From Mesorhizobium sophorae (GTDB lineage: Bacteria; Pseudomonadota; Alphaproteobacteria; Rhizobiales; Rhizobiaceae), in contig NZ_NNRI01000022.1 of NCBI RefSeq assembly GCF_002270415.1, positions 248,001 through 312,000 of the forward strand: a stretch of DNA of 64,000 nucleotides. Reading direction: 5' to 3'. The position numbers and the translations under genes were made by a program. A model generated the notes under the pieces. It made no database searches and was not told the DNA's origin. It was given only the letters and a program-made list of their open reading frames with translations. Positions 36,537 to 45,318 of this stretch are shown here, one piece after another (the first letter of the stretch is position 1; every line of letters begins with the position of its first letter).

Positions 36537-36779
36537 GGGCTGTTAACTCCGACGTTGCGTGCTGTGGGTCTGAGGCGTAAAGGAGGCATTGGCTTTTTGC
36601 CGTATCCCCGAATTTGGCAGTTGATATACCACGGTCATGGATCTGCGGTCGCGAAGACTTGTGAATTTATCTTACAAGATCTGTTACACGGCTGAATTGG
36701 TCGATTCCTCGGTAGTGATGCTGCATAGCAGGGCATGACCGAGGAGCCTGTCCGCCATGCCGGCTCGCCCGCCGCCGTC

Positions 36780-36990
36780 TTTTGGCAATCCGCGGCACCG
36801 CGGCCAGGCACAGTGTCCATTCTCCCGCATCAGCCGGCCGACGCGACGGGGACCGTAGTGCGGTCCCTGCCCTTAAATCTGCGGTCGATCACGCCGAGCA
36901 GCATCGTCTTGTTGGGTGCGGGTGAGCCAGGCCGGAAGCGAAAGCGGGACACATTCAGCGTCGCACAGGCATACCACCGCCCAGATGTTC
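36780..36990 (-). pseudogene. IS3-family transposase (OrfB) fragment
   Basis: On the minus strand, HYGPRRVGRLMRENG (about 36825-36870) matches the conserved 'YGxRRVxRLM' segment preceding the catalytic core of IS3-type OrfB; upstream, VSRFRFRPGS and IDRRFKGRD fit the linker before it but in a shifted frame. No integrase core remains, so this is a short dead fragment. Lies just upstream of the second ABC operon. Confidence 0.6.
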
Positions 36991-37114
36991 CGTTGCCTTG
37001 CAATGAAAGCAAAGCCAGACCGAACCGGCCTTCGTGAGCCAAAAGCTGCCGCGCAGCACCTTGCGGTGATCTTGCGGCCGGCGGTCGACGCTCGACCGGC
37101 TCCTCGCCAATATC

Positions 37115-37131
37115 CTGTATCCAATCTACAA
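37115..37131. promoter_or_regulatory. candidate operator, exact 17-mer copy 2
   Basis: CTGTATCCAATCTACAA, about 80 bases upstream of the second ABC operon, is the exact reverse complement of 31820-31836. A chance 17-bp match in 64 kb is very unlikely, and both lie at ABC operon promoters, supporting shared control. Confidence 0.6.
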
Positions 37132-37212
37132 TAGCTTGACATTGTAGCTGCCGGGTGGTTCATCAACGAAGTATTGAGATTCACAGAAATCTTCCAAACA
37201 GGAGCTGGAACC

Positions 37213-38775
37213 GTGACGATTTCTCGCACACTGATCTGTCTCGGCGTGGTTTGCGCGTTTGCTCTCGCCGGCACTGGTACACAAAGCCAGACCATGCCGC
37301 CGCTGCGCGTGGGTTCGGCTTCGGTCTCGACGTTGAACTACGCCAGGAGCAACGCTGGATACTGGGGGTTGGGGAACCTCATTCTTGAACCACTGCTCGT
37401 CCTGACAAAGGACGGGAAGATGGGGTCTTGGCTGGCTGAATCCTGGACGCAGCCGAACCCGACGACATATGTCTACCAACTGCGAAAGGGCGTCCGATTT
37501 TCCAGCGGCAACGAGCTGACGGCCGCCGACGTGGCTTTCTCGTTGAACTTTTATCGGGAGCCCGGGTCCACCAATGCGTACAACTTCCCGGCAACGCTGA
37601 AGAGTATCACCGCTGTCGACCGCTACACGGTGCAGGTCTCCCTCAGCGAGCCGGACGCAGCTTGGGCAGTAGCGCCCGCGGGGCCGCAACTCGGCATTTT
37701 CGAGAAGGCGTTCTACGAGCAGCACGAGTCCTCTTTCGGCCAGCCCGAGACCGGTGTTGTCGGCACCGGACCGTGGCAGCTCAGCAGTTTCAACCCAACC
37801 AGCGGGGCAGAGTTGACAGTCAACCCGCACTACTGGGGCGGCCCCGTCCCGATCCAGAGCATTTCTTGGAAGTTCTTCTCCACTGAGAGTAGCGAGGCCC
37901 TCGCATTCCGCGCCGGTGAGCTGGATGTTGCCTTCCCTTTGGAAAGGCGTTCGTTCGCCGCGACGTCCGGCGTCGATCTCAAAACGGCACCAGGAGTGAC
38001 AAACCAAGCGCAGTTCACGATGAACACGCTTGTCGCGCCGTGGGATGATGTGCACCTGCGCCGTGCGGTCGCCTACGCATTGGACAAGCCGGCGCTTATC
38101 AGCGCGTACGGCGGTTATGCGCAGCCGGTGAGCACCTTGATTCCGCCGACGATGCTGCTCCAGCTCGGGAGTCAGGAGGAGGTCGACGCGGCACTGGCCT
38201 CGGTACCTGACTACCCGCACGACTTTGGTAAGGCGAAGGAGGAGATGGCCAAGTCCGCGTATCCCAGCGGCGTGGATGTGACACTCACCGTGTACAACAC
38301 CCCATCGTACATCAACGTGAGCCAGGCCATTGTTCCTCAGCTCGCCGCCATCGGCATCCGAGCTGAGCTCCAGGTCGTGCAGGACGCCGCCTGGGTGGCA
38401 GAGGCGACCGGCGACGACCGCAAGGCGATCCACGCCCAGTTCTGGACCAATGGTGCAGTCTCTCCCGACCCCGGTGGAGCCAACGATGCCATCATCGGCA
38501 GCAGAAACGCGACCGCTGGGAACTGGAACGTGAGCAACTGGAGCAGTCCTGAGGTCGATGATCTGATTGCTCAGGGGCGCTCCACCACGGATCCGGCAAA
38601 ACGGCTGCGGATCTACCAACTGCTGCTGACTAAGTTCGCCGACAATGTGCCGTTCGTGCCACTCTTCCTTGCCGACGAGGCCGTCGCACTATCAAGCCAT
38701 TACAGCTGGTCATCATTCGATAGCTACTGGAGCCAGCATGGTCCCTGGGCGCTCGGGCTTGAGATCAAACAGTGA
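37213..38775 (+). CDS. ABC transporter substrate-binding protein, family 5 (system 2)
   Basis: A 520-residue periplasmic binding protein of the oligopeptide/dipeptide family with a signal peptide (SRTLICLGVVCAFALAGTG). Family-5 features include YVYQLRKGVRFSSGNELTAADV and GTGPWQLSSFNP. The GTG at 37213 follows ACAGGAGC and is preferred to a TTG at 37174. First gene of a six-gene plus-strand run; its stop overlaps the next start. Only distantly like the system 1 binding protein, so the two systems probably take different ligands. Confidence 0.9.
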   Translation: MTISRTLICLGVVCAFALAGTGTQSQTMPPLRVGSASVSTLNYARSNAGYWGLGNLILEPLLVLTKDGKMGSWLAESWTQPNPTTYVYQLRKGVRFSSGNELTAADVAFSLNFYREPGSTNAYNFPATLKSITAVDRYTVQVSLSEPDAAWAVAPAGPQLGIFEKAFYEQHESSFGQPETGVVGTGPWQLSSFNPTSGAELTVNPHYWGGPVPIQSISWKFFSTESSEALAFRAGELDVAFPLERRSFAATSGVDLKTAPGVTNQAQFTMNTLVAPWDDVHLRRAVAYALDKPALISAYGGYAQPVSTLIPPTMLLQLGSQEEVDAALASVPDYPHDFGKAKEEMAKSAYPSGVDVTLTVYNTPSYINVSQAIVPQLAAIGIRAELQVVQDAAWVAEATGDDRKAIHAQFWTNGAVSPDPGGANDAIIGSRNATAGNWNVSNWSSPEVDDLIAQGRSTTDPAKRLRIYQLLLTKFADNVPFVPLFLADEAVALSSHYSWSSFDSYWSQHGPWALGLEIKQ

Positions 38776-39806
38776 CGCAAGCGATCGATCCCTCAATGGG
38801 CGCCGGCGACGGAAGTGCGGTCGTCTGGGCTCGGCCCCGATGGGCAATCGGCGGTGCCAGTATTAGGGCCTACGTTGCAAGGCGCCTTGTCGTGCTGGCG
38901 GTGCTGCTCGTGGCAGTCTCCTTTGCCGTGTTCTGCCTGCTATACCTCGCGCCAGGCAATCCGATAGACATGCTGCTCGGCCAGCGGCCAAGGACGCCGG
39001 CCACGGTGAGCGCGCTGACTCGGCAGTATAATCTCGACAAGCCGTTTTTCGAGCAGTACTGGCTTTGGGCGTGGCGAGCACTGCACTTGGATTTCGGTAC
39101 CTCAATCCAGACATCGTTGCCGGTCGCGACTGAAATCAAAGCGCGACTTCCGACTTCACTGTTCCTCGGTTGCTACGCCTTCGGTCTGGCCACGATGACA
39201 GGGATAGGCCTAGGCGTGCAGGCGGCGGTGCGACGGGGCACTTTGGTCGACCGCTTCGTTGTCAGTGCTGTCGTGATCGGGCTGTCAACGCCGGTCTTTG
39301 TGTCCGGCGTTGGGCTTCTTTACGTGTTTGCGATCCAACTGCACTGGTTGCCAGCCTTCGGTAAGGGCAACGGGTTCTTCGACGAGCTTTGGCACCTGAC
39401 CTTGCCGGCGATCGCCCTAGCGGTGCCCAGCACAGCTTACATTCTAAAACATGCCCGCGCGGCTATGCTCGGCGTCCTTGAGCAGGACTACATCGTCTTT
39501 GCCAGAGCCCGTGGGCTATCGCCTTGGCGAATCCTTTTCAGCTACGCGCTGCGCAACGCGCTCATCCCCGTCGTCACGATGTGTGGACTCGTCCTTTCCT
39601 CGTTGATTGTCGGCGCCGTCCTCACCGAGATGACGTTCTCGGTCCAGGGCATCGGCCACCTGCTGGTCCAGTCAGCGCTCGCCAAGGACATTGCAGTAAT
39701 TCAGTGTGTGTCGCTGCTGGTGGCGGTCTCCGTCATGGCCACCAACCTGCTGGCTGACGTGCTCTATCTACTTGTCGATCCACGGATCCGGCTCGGGAGG
39801 CGTTGA
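38772..39806 (+). CDS. oligopeptide-type ABC transporter permease, DppB-like (system 2)
   Basis: A 344-residue permease. After a polar N-terminal extension of about 33 residues the first helix begins (LVVLAVLLVAVSFAVFCLLYL). EAA-type loop is FARARGLSPWRILFSYALRNA and the tail is LVDPRIRLGRR. GTG start overlaps the upstream stop by four bases (GTGA). Confidence 0.92.
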   Translation: MTQAIDPSMGAGDGSAVVWARPRWAIGGASIRAYVARRLVVLAVLLVAVSFAVFCLLYLAPGNPIDMLLGQRPRTPATVSALTRQYNLDKPFFEQYWLWAWRALHLDFGTSIQTSLPVATEIKARLPTSLFLGCYAFGLATMTGIGLGVQAAVRRGTLVDRFVVSAVVIGLSTPVFVSGVGLLYVFAIQLHWLPAFGKGNGFFDELWHLTLPAIALAVPSTAYILKHARAAMLGVLEQDYIVFARARGLSPWRILFSYALRNALIPVVTMCGLVLSSLIVGAVLTEMTFSVQGIGHLLVQSALAKDIAVIQCVSLLVAVSVMATNLLADVLYLLVDPRIRLGRR

Positions 39807-39807
39807 C

Positions 39808-40626
39808 ATGCATTCTGGCAGGACGGGACCGGTGATCGCGGCATGTTTGGCAGTGGTCCTCGGAGTGATAGTGCTCGCAACCTTCGGCCCGTTGCTCGCG
39901 CCTCTGGATCCGGCCGTGCAGAACCTCGCGAGCGTCAATGCGCCGCCGTCAGGCGCACACTGGCTTGGAACCGATGCACTGGGCCGTGACATTCTTTCCC
40001 GGATTATTGTCGGGGCCCGAACCGCATTCGTCGGCGCCTTTGTAATCGCGGCCACATCGTTCCTGTTTGGCAACCTGCTCGGGCTGCTGGCCGGCTACCG
40101 CGGCGGATGGATAGACGCCATCCTGATGCGGTGGGTCGATATGATGTGGTCGATCCCGACGCTACTGGTGCTCATCGTCTTCGCAGGCATAATCGGCGCC
40201 CAGTACTGGCCCTCTGTCGCGGTCCTTGTTGTGCTGACCGTGCCATTCGATCTTCGAGTGGTGCGCGGTGCGACGCTTGAGCAGGTACCTCGGCCTTATG
40301 TTGAGGCGGCCAAAACATTGGGCGTACCCGGGTGGCGGATAATGCTGCTCCACATTTGGCCGAATGTATCGGCGTCAGCGATCGCGAACGCATTCCTCGT
40401 CTTCGCCGACGCCCTGGTGGTCCTGTCCGGACTGTCGTTCCTCGGCCTGGGTGTGCCTCCAGGTACGCCCGACTGGGGACTCATGCTAGCCGAGAATGTA
40501 CCGCTCCTGTTCGTGCATCCGGTGGCGTCCCTGGCGCCCGGTGCATTGATAGTACTCACTGCGACCTCGATGAATCTCATCGGAGACTGGCTCCAGGAGC
40601 AACTCGCTACCCGAGGTGAAAGATAA
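39808..40626 (+). CDS. oligopeptide-type ABC transporter permease, DppC-like (system 2)
   Basis: A 272-residue permease with the LGTDALGRDILSRIIVG signature after the first helix and an EAAKTLGVPGWRIMLLHIWPN EAA loop. ATG at 39808, directly after the previous stop. Its TAA overlaps the ATG of the ATPase gene. Confidence 0.92.
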   Translation: MHSGRTGPVIAACLAVVLGVIVLATFGPLLAPLDPAVQNLASVNAPPSGAHWLGTDALGRDILSRIIVGARTAFVGAFVIAATSFLFGNLLGLLAGYRGGWIDAILMRWVDMMWSIPTLLVLIVFAGIIGAQYWPSVAVLVVLTVPFDLRVVRGATLEQVPRPYVEAAKTLGVPGWRIMLLHIWPNVSASAIANAFLVFADALVVLSGLSFLGLGVPPGTPDWGLMLAENVPLLFVHPVASLAPGALIVLTATSMNLIGDWLQEQLATRGER

Positions 40627-42491
40627 TGAGTGCATCGGCCGCCGTAACCGCAAACCCACAAACCATGACCAGCCCGCTGTTAAGCGTCAAACGTTTGCGC
40701 ATCGAACGCCGCACCGCCGAGGGCCTGCAGACACTCGTCTCTGGCGTTGAATTGACCGTGCAACCGGGTGAGACGATCGGCATTGTCGGAGAGTCTGGCA
40801 GCGGCAAATCGATTACCACGCGAGCGATCACCGGGTTGCTGCCGCCGGGCCTCACGGCGACCGGCGAGATCCGCTACGCGGGGCGTAGCCTGCTCGGACT
40901 GCGCGAGCGGGACTGGCGCACGGTGCGCGGTACTGAGCTCGGTTTGATTCTGCAGGACCCTTTCACGATGTTGAACCCGATCATGCGGTGCGAGCGCATC
41001 CTCGGCGAATCTCTGCGGAACGGCGGCACGTCGTGGTTTGCACGCCGTGAAGAAGCGATCCGGCGGCTGGCCGAAGTTGGGATCCACGATGCGTCGGTCA
41101 TAGATCGCTACCCCTTCCAGCTCTCCGGGGGCATGCGGCAACGCGTAGCGATTGCGGCGGCGTTGGCTCGGGATCCGAGCCTGTTGATCGCCGACGAGCC
41201 GTCCACCGCTCTGGATGTCACTACCCAGCGCGAGATCCTGGCGTTGCTCAGGCGTATCCAGGTAGCGCGGGGCATGAGCCTTATCCTGATCACCCACGAT
41301 CTGCGCGTGGCCTTCGCCATGTGCGACCGTATCTACGTGATGTATGCCGGGTCGCTGGTCGAAGTGGCCCCAGCCGATAAGCTTGATGCCGAGCCGTTGC
41401 ATCCTTATAGCAACGCCCTGCTGCTCTCCGAGCCTCCGGTTGATCGGCGTGTAGCGGAATTGGTTGCCATCCCCGGCTCTGTCCCGTCCCCTGGCGAGGT
41501 CGCCAACAAGTGCGTCTTCGTTCCGCGTTGCCAATGGGCGCAGTCGGCGTGCCACCAGGGATCGCCGTTGCTGCGCGAAGTGATGCCGGGTCGTTTGTCT
41601 GCATGTATTCGCGTTGATGAGATTCGTGGGCAGATGACGGCGCTTCGCCGGCAGAGCGCCGAGGCCGTATTTCGTCCTGCTGACACCACCCCACGAAACC
41701 AGATCCTTCAAGCCCACGGGATTCAAAAGGTGTTTGGAGGTCAGCGACACCCCGTGGTCGCACTCGACAATGTGTTCTTGGAGGTTCGGGAGGGGGAGAG
41801 TGTCGGACTGGTGGGTGAATCCGGGTCGGGAAAGACCACACTATCAAGAGTGCTTGTGGGGCTGGAGCACGCCACGGCCGGCAACGTCACTGTCGGCGGC
41901 GTGAATGTTGCCGATTGGCGCAAGCTCAACCGTAAGGACCTCGCCACCATCCGCAGAACAGTGCAGGTCGTCTTCCAAGACCCGTACTCGACTCTCAATC
42001 CAATGCGGAGCATCGGCTGGACACTCGCCGAGGCAATCACCACCCACAAGCCAGACACAAGACAAGTCGACCGTGAGGTCGAAGGTCTGCTCGAAGCCGT
42101 CGGGCTGCCCACCTCATACGCGCAGCGGCGTCCGGCTGCGTTGTCGGGCGGCATGCGACAGCGGGTGGCAATCGCGCGCGCGTTGGCAGCGCGTCCCCGC
42201 GTCCTCATCTGCGACGAGCCCGTTTCCGCACTCGATGTCTCTGTACAGGCGCAGATTCTCAACCTGCTCAACCGGCTGCGTGCCGAGCGCGAGATCGCCT
42301 ATCTGTTCATTACCCACGACCTTTCGATCGTCCGGCAGGTAACCGAACGGATTTATGTAATGCACCGTGGCCGGGTCGTTGAATCCGGCACCACTGACGA
42401 TGTGCTCAATCATCCACAGGACCCATACACAGTCCGGCTACTTGCGTCCGCACCAACAGCGGAACGAGACTGGCTTGACGGCACAAGGTAA
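40626..42491 (+). CDS. fused dual ATPase of oligopeptide ABC transporter (system 2)
   Basis: A 621-residue double ATP-binding protein. N-domain: GESGSGKSITT, LSGGMRQRVAIA, LLIADEPSTALD; a cysteine-bearing oligopeptide extension (CVFVPRCQWAQSAC) follows. C-domain: GESGSGKTTLS, LSGGMRQRVAIA, VLICDEPVSALD. Drives the permeases encoded just upstream. Confidence 0.93.
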   Translation: MSASAAVTANPQTMTSPLLSVKRLRIERRTAEGLQTLVSGVELTVQPGETIGIVGESGSGKSITTRAITGLLPPGLTATGEIRYAGRSLLGLRERDWRTVRGTELGLILQDPFTMLNPIMRCERILGESLRNGGTSWFARREEAIRRLAEVGIHDASVIDRYPFQLSGGMRQRVAIAAALARDPSLLIADEPSTALDVTTQREILALLRRIQVARGMSLILITHDLRVAFAMCDRIYVMYAGSLVEVAPADKLDAEPLHPYSNALLLSEPPVDRRVAELVAIPGSVPSPGEVANKCVFVPRCQWAQSACHQGSPLLREVMPGRLSACIRVDEIRGQMTALRRQSAEAVFRPADTTPRNQILQAHGIQKVFGGQRHPVVALDNVFLEVREGESVGLVGESGSGKTTLSRVLVGLEHATAGNVTVGGVNVADWRKLNRKDLATIRRTVQVVFQDPYSTLNPMRSIGWTLAEAITTHKPDTRQVDREVEGLLEAVGLPTSYAQRRPAALSGGMRQRVAIARALAARPRVLICDEPVSALDVSVQAQILNLLNRLRAEREIAYLFITHDLSIVRQVTERIYVMHRGRVVESGTTDDVLNHPQDPYTVRLLASAPTAERDWLDGTR

Positions 42492-42642
42492 CCGGACGGA
42501 GAGGCGGCGGTTCCATGAGGCTGACATGGGTCGAAGTGACCGAACGACTGGTATGAACGATGTTCAGTTGAGCTGTGAGACCCCATTTGCGGACGTCGCC
42601 TTGCACCTCCGCCCAGTTTAAACCCTCAGAAGGGATCTACTG
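42492..42642. other. spacer between the ABC ATPase and the small peptide gene
   Basis: A 22-codon frame starting ATG at 42553 (MNDVQLSCETPF) runs to 42621 but has no clear ribosome site. Nothing else seen. Confidence 0.3.
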
Positions 42643-42735
42643 ATGACCGCAAAGTTGGATGAGACGAGTCGCATCGTGCTCCCTCAGATCACGGCGAAGG
42701 AGATCAACGACATCGCTCCCGTCGCTTGCTCCTAA
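42643..42735 (+). CDS. candidate 30-residue peptide, possible precursor or signal peptide
   Basis: An ATG at 42643 with AGAAGGG eight bases upstream opens a 30-codon frame ending TAA at 42733-42735. The product starts MTAKLDETSRIVLP, continues QITAKEINDIAP, and ends VACS. The middle is an amphipathic, leader-like stretch; the tail is short, small-residue and Cys/Ser ended. It lies in an operon between a complete oligopeptide transporter and a serine hydrolase, a setting used by small-peptide systems. No modifying enzyme such as a radical SAM or cyclodehydratase is adjacent. Whether it is translated is unproven. Confidence 0.45.
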   Translation: MTAKLDETSRIVLPQITAKEINDIAPVACS

Positions 42736-42859
42736 TGAGAGGCCGCCACCTGCCGCCGACTGGATTGAGCGACGGCTGTCGTTTGGCGGGACAACGAAAA
42801 CGGAAAATGCGCCACGAAATCCAACATGCCTCGCACATACGAATTCAAGGAGAGTTAGT

Positions 42860-44242
42860 GTGCCGACCCAGACGACCAACGATCGAATGACAAATGTGAA
42901 AGCCCCTTTGTTGCCATCTCATCGCGTCGACCCCGCACTGCTCGACCAAGCACGGGTGGAAATGCACCGCGATGGAGTTCCGGGAATCGCACTCGGCGTC
43001 TACCATAACGGCTGCGCCGCGACCGCCGGCCTGGGTGTAACCAACGTGGTGCACCCGCAGCCGGTCAGCGGCGATACGTTGTTCCAGATCGCGTCAATCA
43101 CCAAGACGTTCACCGCCACCGCCATCTTGCAGTTGGTAGAGGACGGGCGACTCAGCTTGGAAGACCCGGTCAGCGCCCACTTGCCGCAGTTCGCGGTCGC
43201 AGACGCAGATGTCTCAGCTGCCGTGACCATTCGCGATTGCTTGACGCACAGCTGCGGTTGGGAGGGAGACTTCTACGAGGACCCCGGCTGGGGAGATGAC
43301 GCGCTAGCCGCCATGGTCGCCCGGATGAGAAAACTGGTCCAGGTGACGCCACTGGGTCGCATGTGGTCGTACAACAATGCTGCCTTTTACGTTCTCGGAC
43401 GGATCCTGGAGGTGCTGCACGGTCGTTCCTTCGAAGACGTGCTCAAAGAAGCCCTGCTCACACCTCTCGGTATCGACGGCACCTGCTTCTTCGCGCATGA
43501 TCTGATCCATCGCAACTTCGCCGTTGGACATGCCGAGTTCGAGGGGCGGACAGTGATCGCACAGCCATGGGCGATGCCTCGCTGCGGCAATCCGATCGGG
43601 GGCCTGATCGCCAGCGCCGACCACCTTATGCGCTACGCGCAGTTCCAGTTGGAGGGGGCGGCGGTGCTTAGCGACGCCATGCGGTTGGCCGCCTTTGAGC
43701 CAGCCGGCCCTTCGAGCGACACCCCTGCGATCGGGTTGGGCTGGTGGTTGGACGACACTACCGGAGAACGCGTCGTCAGCCACAGCGGTGGCGCCAACGG
43801 CCAACCCTGCTTTTTCGCGATGATCCCGTCACGGCGCTTTGCGTTGACCGTGCTGACCAACGGGAGCAACGGCCGGATCACAGCCCGGCGGCTCTTGAAG
43901 TGGGCGATGCGGACCTACTTCGGCCTCGCCTCGCCCGAGCCTCAAGCTCAGGCGGACCCCGATACGGACTCCTGGCTGGGGACCTACGAGGCCCGCCTAG
44001 AACGCCGCGTGCTGCGCCGCGACGGAGAGCGGCTTGTGCTCGATCTAACGGACGAGGAGTGGCTCGATGGTATGAATCCGCCTGCCATTTCGCAGCGCGG
44101 TCTGGAGGTCCAGCCGACTGGTCGCGACACGATGCTTATCCAGCCAGGCAAGCGCGCGGAGCAGGCCGGAAACTTCTTGCGCGATGCATATGGCGAGATC
44201 CGCTGGATGCGCATCGCCCGCCGGGCCGCACTACGCAAGTGA
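42860..44242 (+). CDS. serine hydrolase, beta-lactamase class C / peptidase S12 type
   Basis: A 460-residue penicillin-binding-fold serine hydrolase. Active-site motifs: S79-I-T-K82 (SxxK), Y171-N-N173 (YxN) and H308-S-G310 (KTG-like box). A C-terminal domain of about 100 residues follows, as in D-aminopeptidases and esterases of this family. There is no signal peptide, so it probably acts in the cytoplasm. GTG at 42860 follows AAGGAGAG; longer upstream frames overlap the small peptide. As last gene of the ABC operon it may hydrolyse the imported compound, for example a D-amino-acid peptide or ester. Confidence 0.88.
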   Translation: MPTQTTNDRMTNVKAPLLPSHRVDPALLDQARVEMHRDGVPGIALGVYHNGCAATAGLGVTNVVHPQPVSGDTLFQIASITKTFTATAILQLVEDGRLSLEDPVSAHLPQFAVADADVSAAVTIRDCLTHSCGWEGDFYEDPGWGDDALAAMVARMRKLVQVTPLGRMWSYNNAAFYVLGRILEVLHGRSFEDVLKEALLTPLGIDGTCFFAHDLIHRNFAVGHAEFEGRTVIAQPWAMPRCGNPIGGLIASADHLMRYAQFQLEGAAVLSDAMRLAAFEPAGPSSDTPAIGLGWWLDDTTGERVVSHSGGANGQPCFFAMIPSRRFALTVLTNGSNGRITARRLLKWAMRTYFGLASPEPQAQADPDTDSWLGTYEARLERRVLRRDGERLVLDLTDEEWLDGMNPPAISQRGLEVQPTGRDTMLIQPGKRAEQAGNFLRDAYGEIRWMRIARRAALRK

Positions 44243-44422
44243 ACCCTAGGCACGCCTCGGCGCTCCCTCTACTGCGAGCCCGACATCATATCGCGACCGT
44301 TCAGGGTCAAAGAGGCCTATGCTTTTGAGAAGCGCACAACATCGACGAGTAGAAGTGCATCTTCGCAAGTCGCGGGAAAAACGAACTATTGGTCCCATGA
44401 TGGACTACCCAATCATACCCGA

Positions 44423-45265
44423 TCAATAAGTCATGACCTCGCCAGCAGCACGATCAATGAGATAAAATCGCTCGAGCGAGTTGGCTTTTTCTATGAGCGC
44501 TGGGTCGCCACGACGACGGCAGATTTCCTTCAGCCAGCCATACATATCCCCGCAGTGGACCTTGTGGAAGAAGTGAAGCTTCGCCAAAATCGCGACGATC
44601 TCTCGATAATTGGCCTCGCTGATAATCTCCGAAAATCCCAGAATGGATTCGAGTGCTTTATTGGTCCACTCCTTGCGGGTATCCACCTGGGGATTTATTG
44701 CCGATGACAGTTTGACATTCTGCGCAACCTCATCCAGGGAACGAGTCCCCTCGATGTCGACCACAAGATGTGAGCGTGGCGTTGCTGAGAAACATCCCGC
44801 GCTGTGCGTCAAGCTTGCATCGAGAAACCAGATCTCACCTCGTCCCATGTGGAATATATTATTCTCTTCGGTATTGGCACACTTTTCATTCGTGTCTAGA
44901 ACTAAGTGCACTCTGACAAATTTCCCGCCTAGTTCCAAGTAATCACGGTGGGGTATTATACACGCGTTTTCTGATATACGGATGATCCGCGCGTAGCGTA
45001 TAGAGTCCCTATCAAAGTGATTTTCCAACAATTCATTGAGATAGGGCAAGGATTGGCCCAGAGGTGTTGCCACTGCTGGGGTCTTGTGAACGACCACTCT
45101 CTGTTCCTCCTGCTTCCCCGACTGATTGCGGAGCATGCAGAATTCCCACCGCCCACACGCGAAATCCGAATATTCGCTCGAGAACGTGGACTTTGCCAAG
45201 ACGGCCAAGTCGCCTGCCAGTCGCCCTTGGTCAAGCTGGACCACACCCAATATCCGCGTTGTCAT
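44423..45265 (-). CDS. L-proline cis-4-hydroxylase
   Basis: A 280-residue 2-oxoglutarate/Fe(II) dioxygenase. From memory the sequence is close to the characterised cis-4-proline hydroxylase of M. loti, also 280 residues, which converts free L-proline to cis-4-hydroxy-L-proline. Iron ligands are H106 and D108 (HRDYLEL) and H154 (THSAGCF), with R164 as likely 2-oxoglutarate contact. It follows the adenylation fusion gene by 53 bases on the same strand. The physiological purpose of this enzyme in rhizobia is not established. Confidence 0.88.
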   Translation of the reverse strand: MTTRILGVVQLDQGRLAGDLAVLAKSTFSSEYSDFACGRWEFCMLRNQSGKQEEQRVVVHKTPAVATPLGQSLPYLNELLENHFDRDSIRYARIIRISENACIIPHRDYLELGGKFVRVHLVLDTNEKCANTEENNIFHMGRGEIWFLDASLTHSAGCFSATPRSHLVVDIEGTRSLDEVAQNVKLSSAINPQVDTRKEWTNKALESILGFSEIISEANYREIVAILAKLHFFHKVHCGDMYGWLKEICRRRGDPALIEKANSLERFYLIDRAAGEVMTY

Positions 45266-45318
45266 TGTCTAGCCTCCGTATTAGTTCACTTCGAAAATCA
45301 GGCGGCTCTCTGCGCGAC

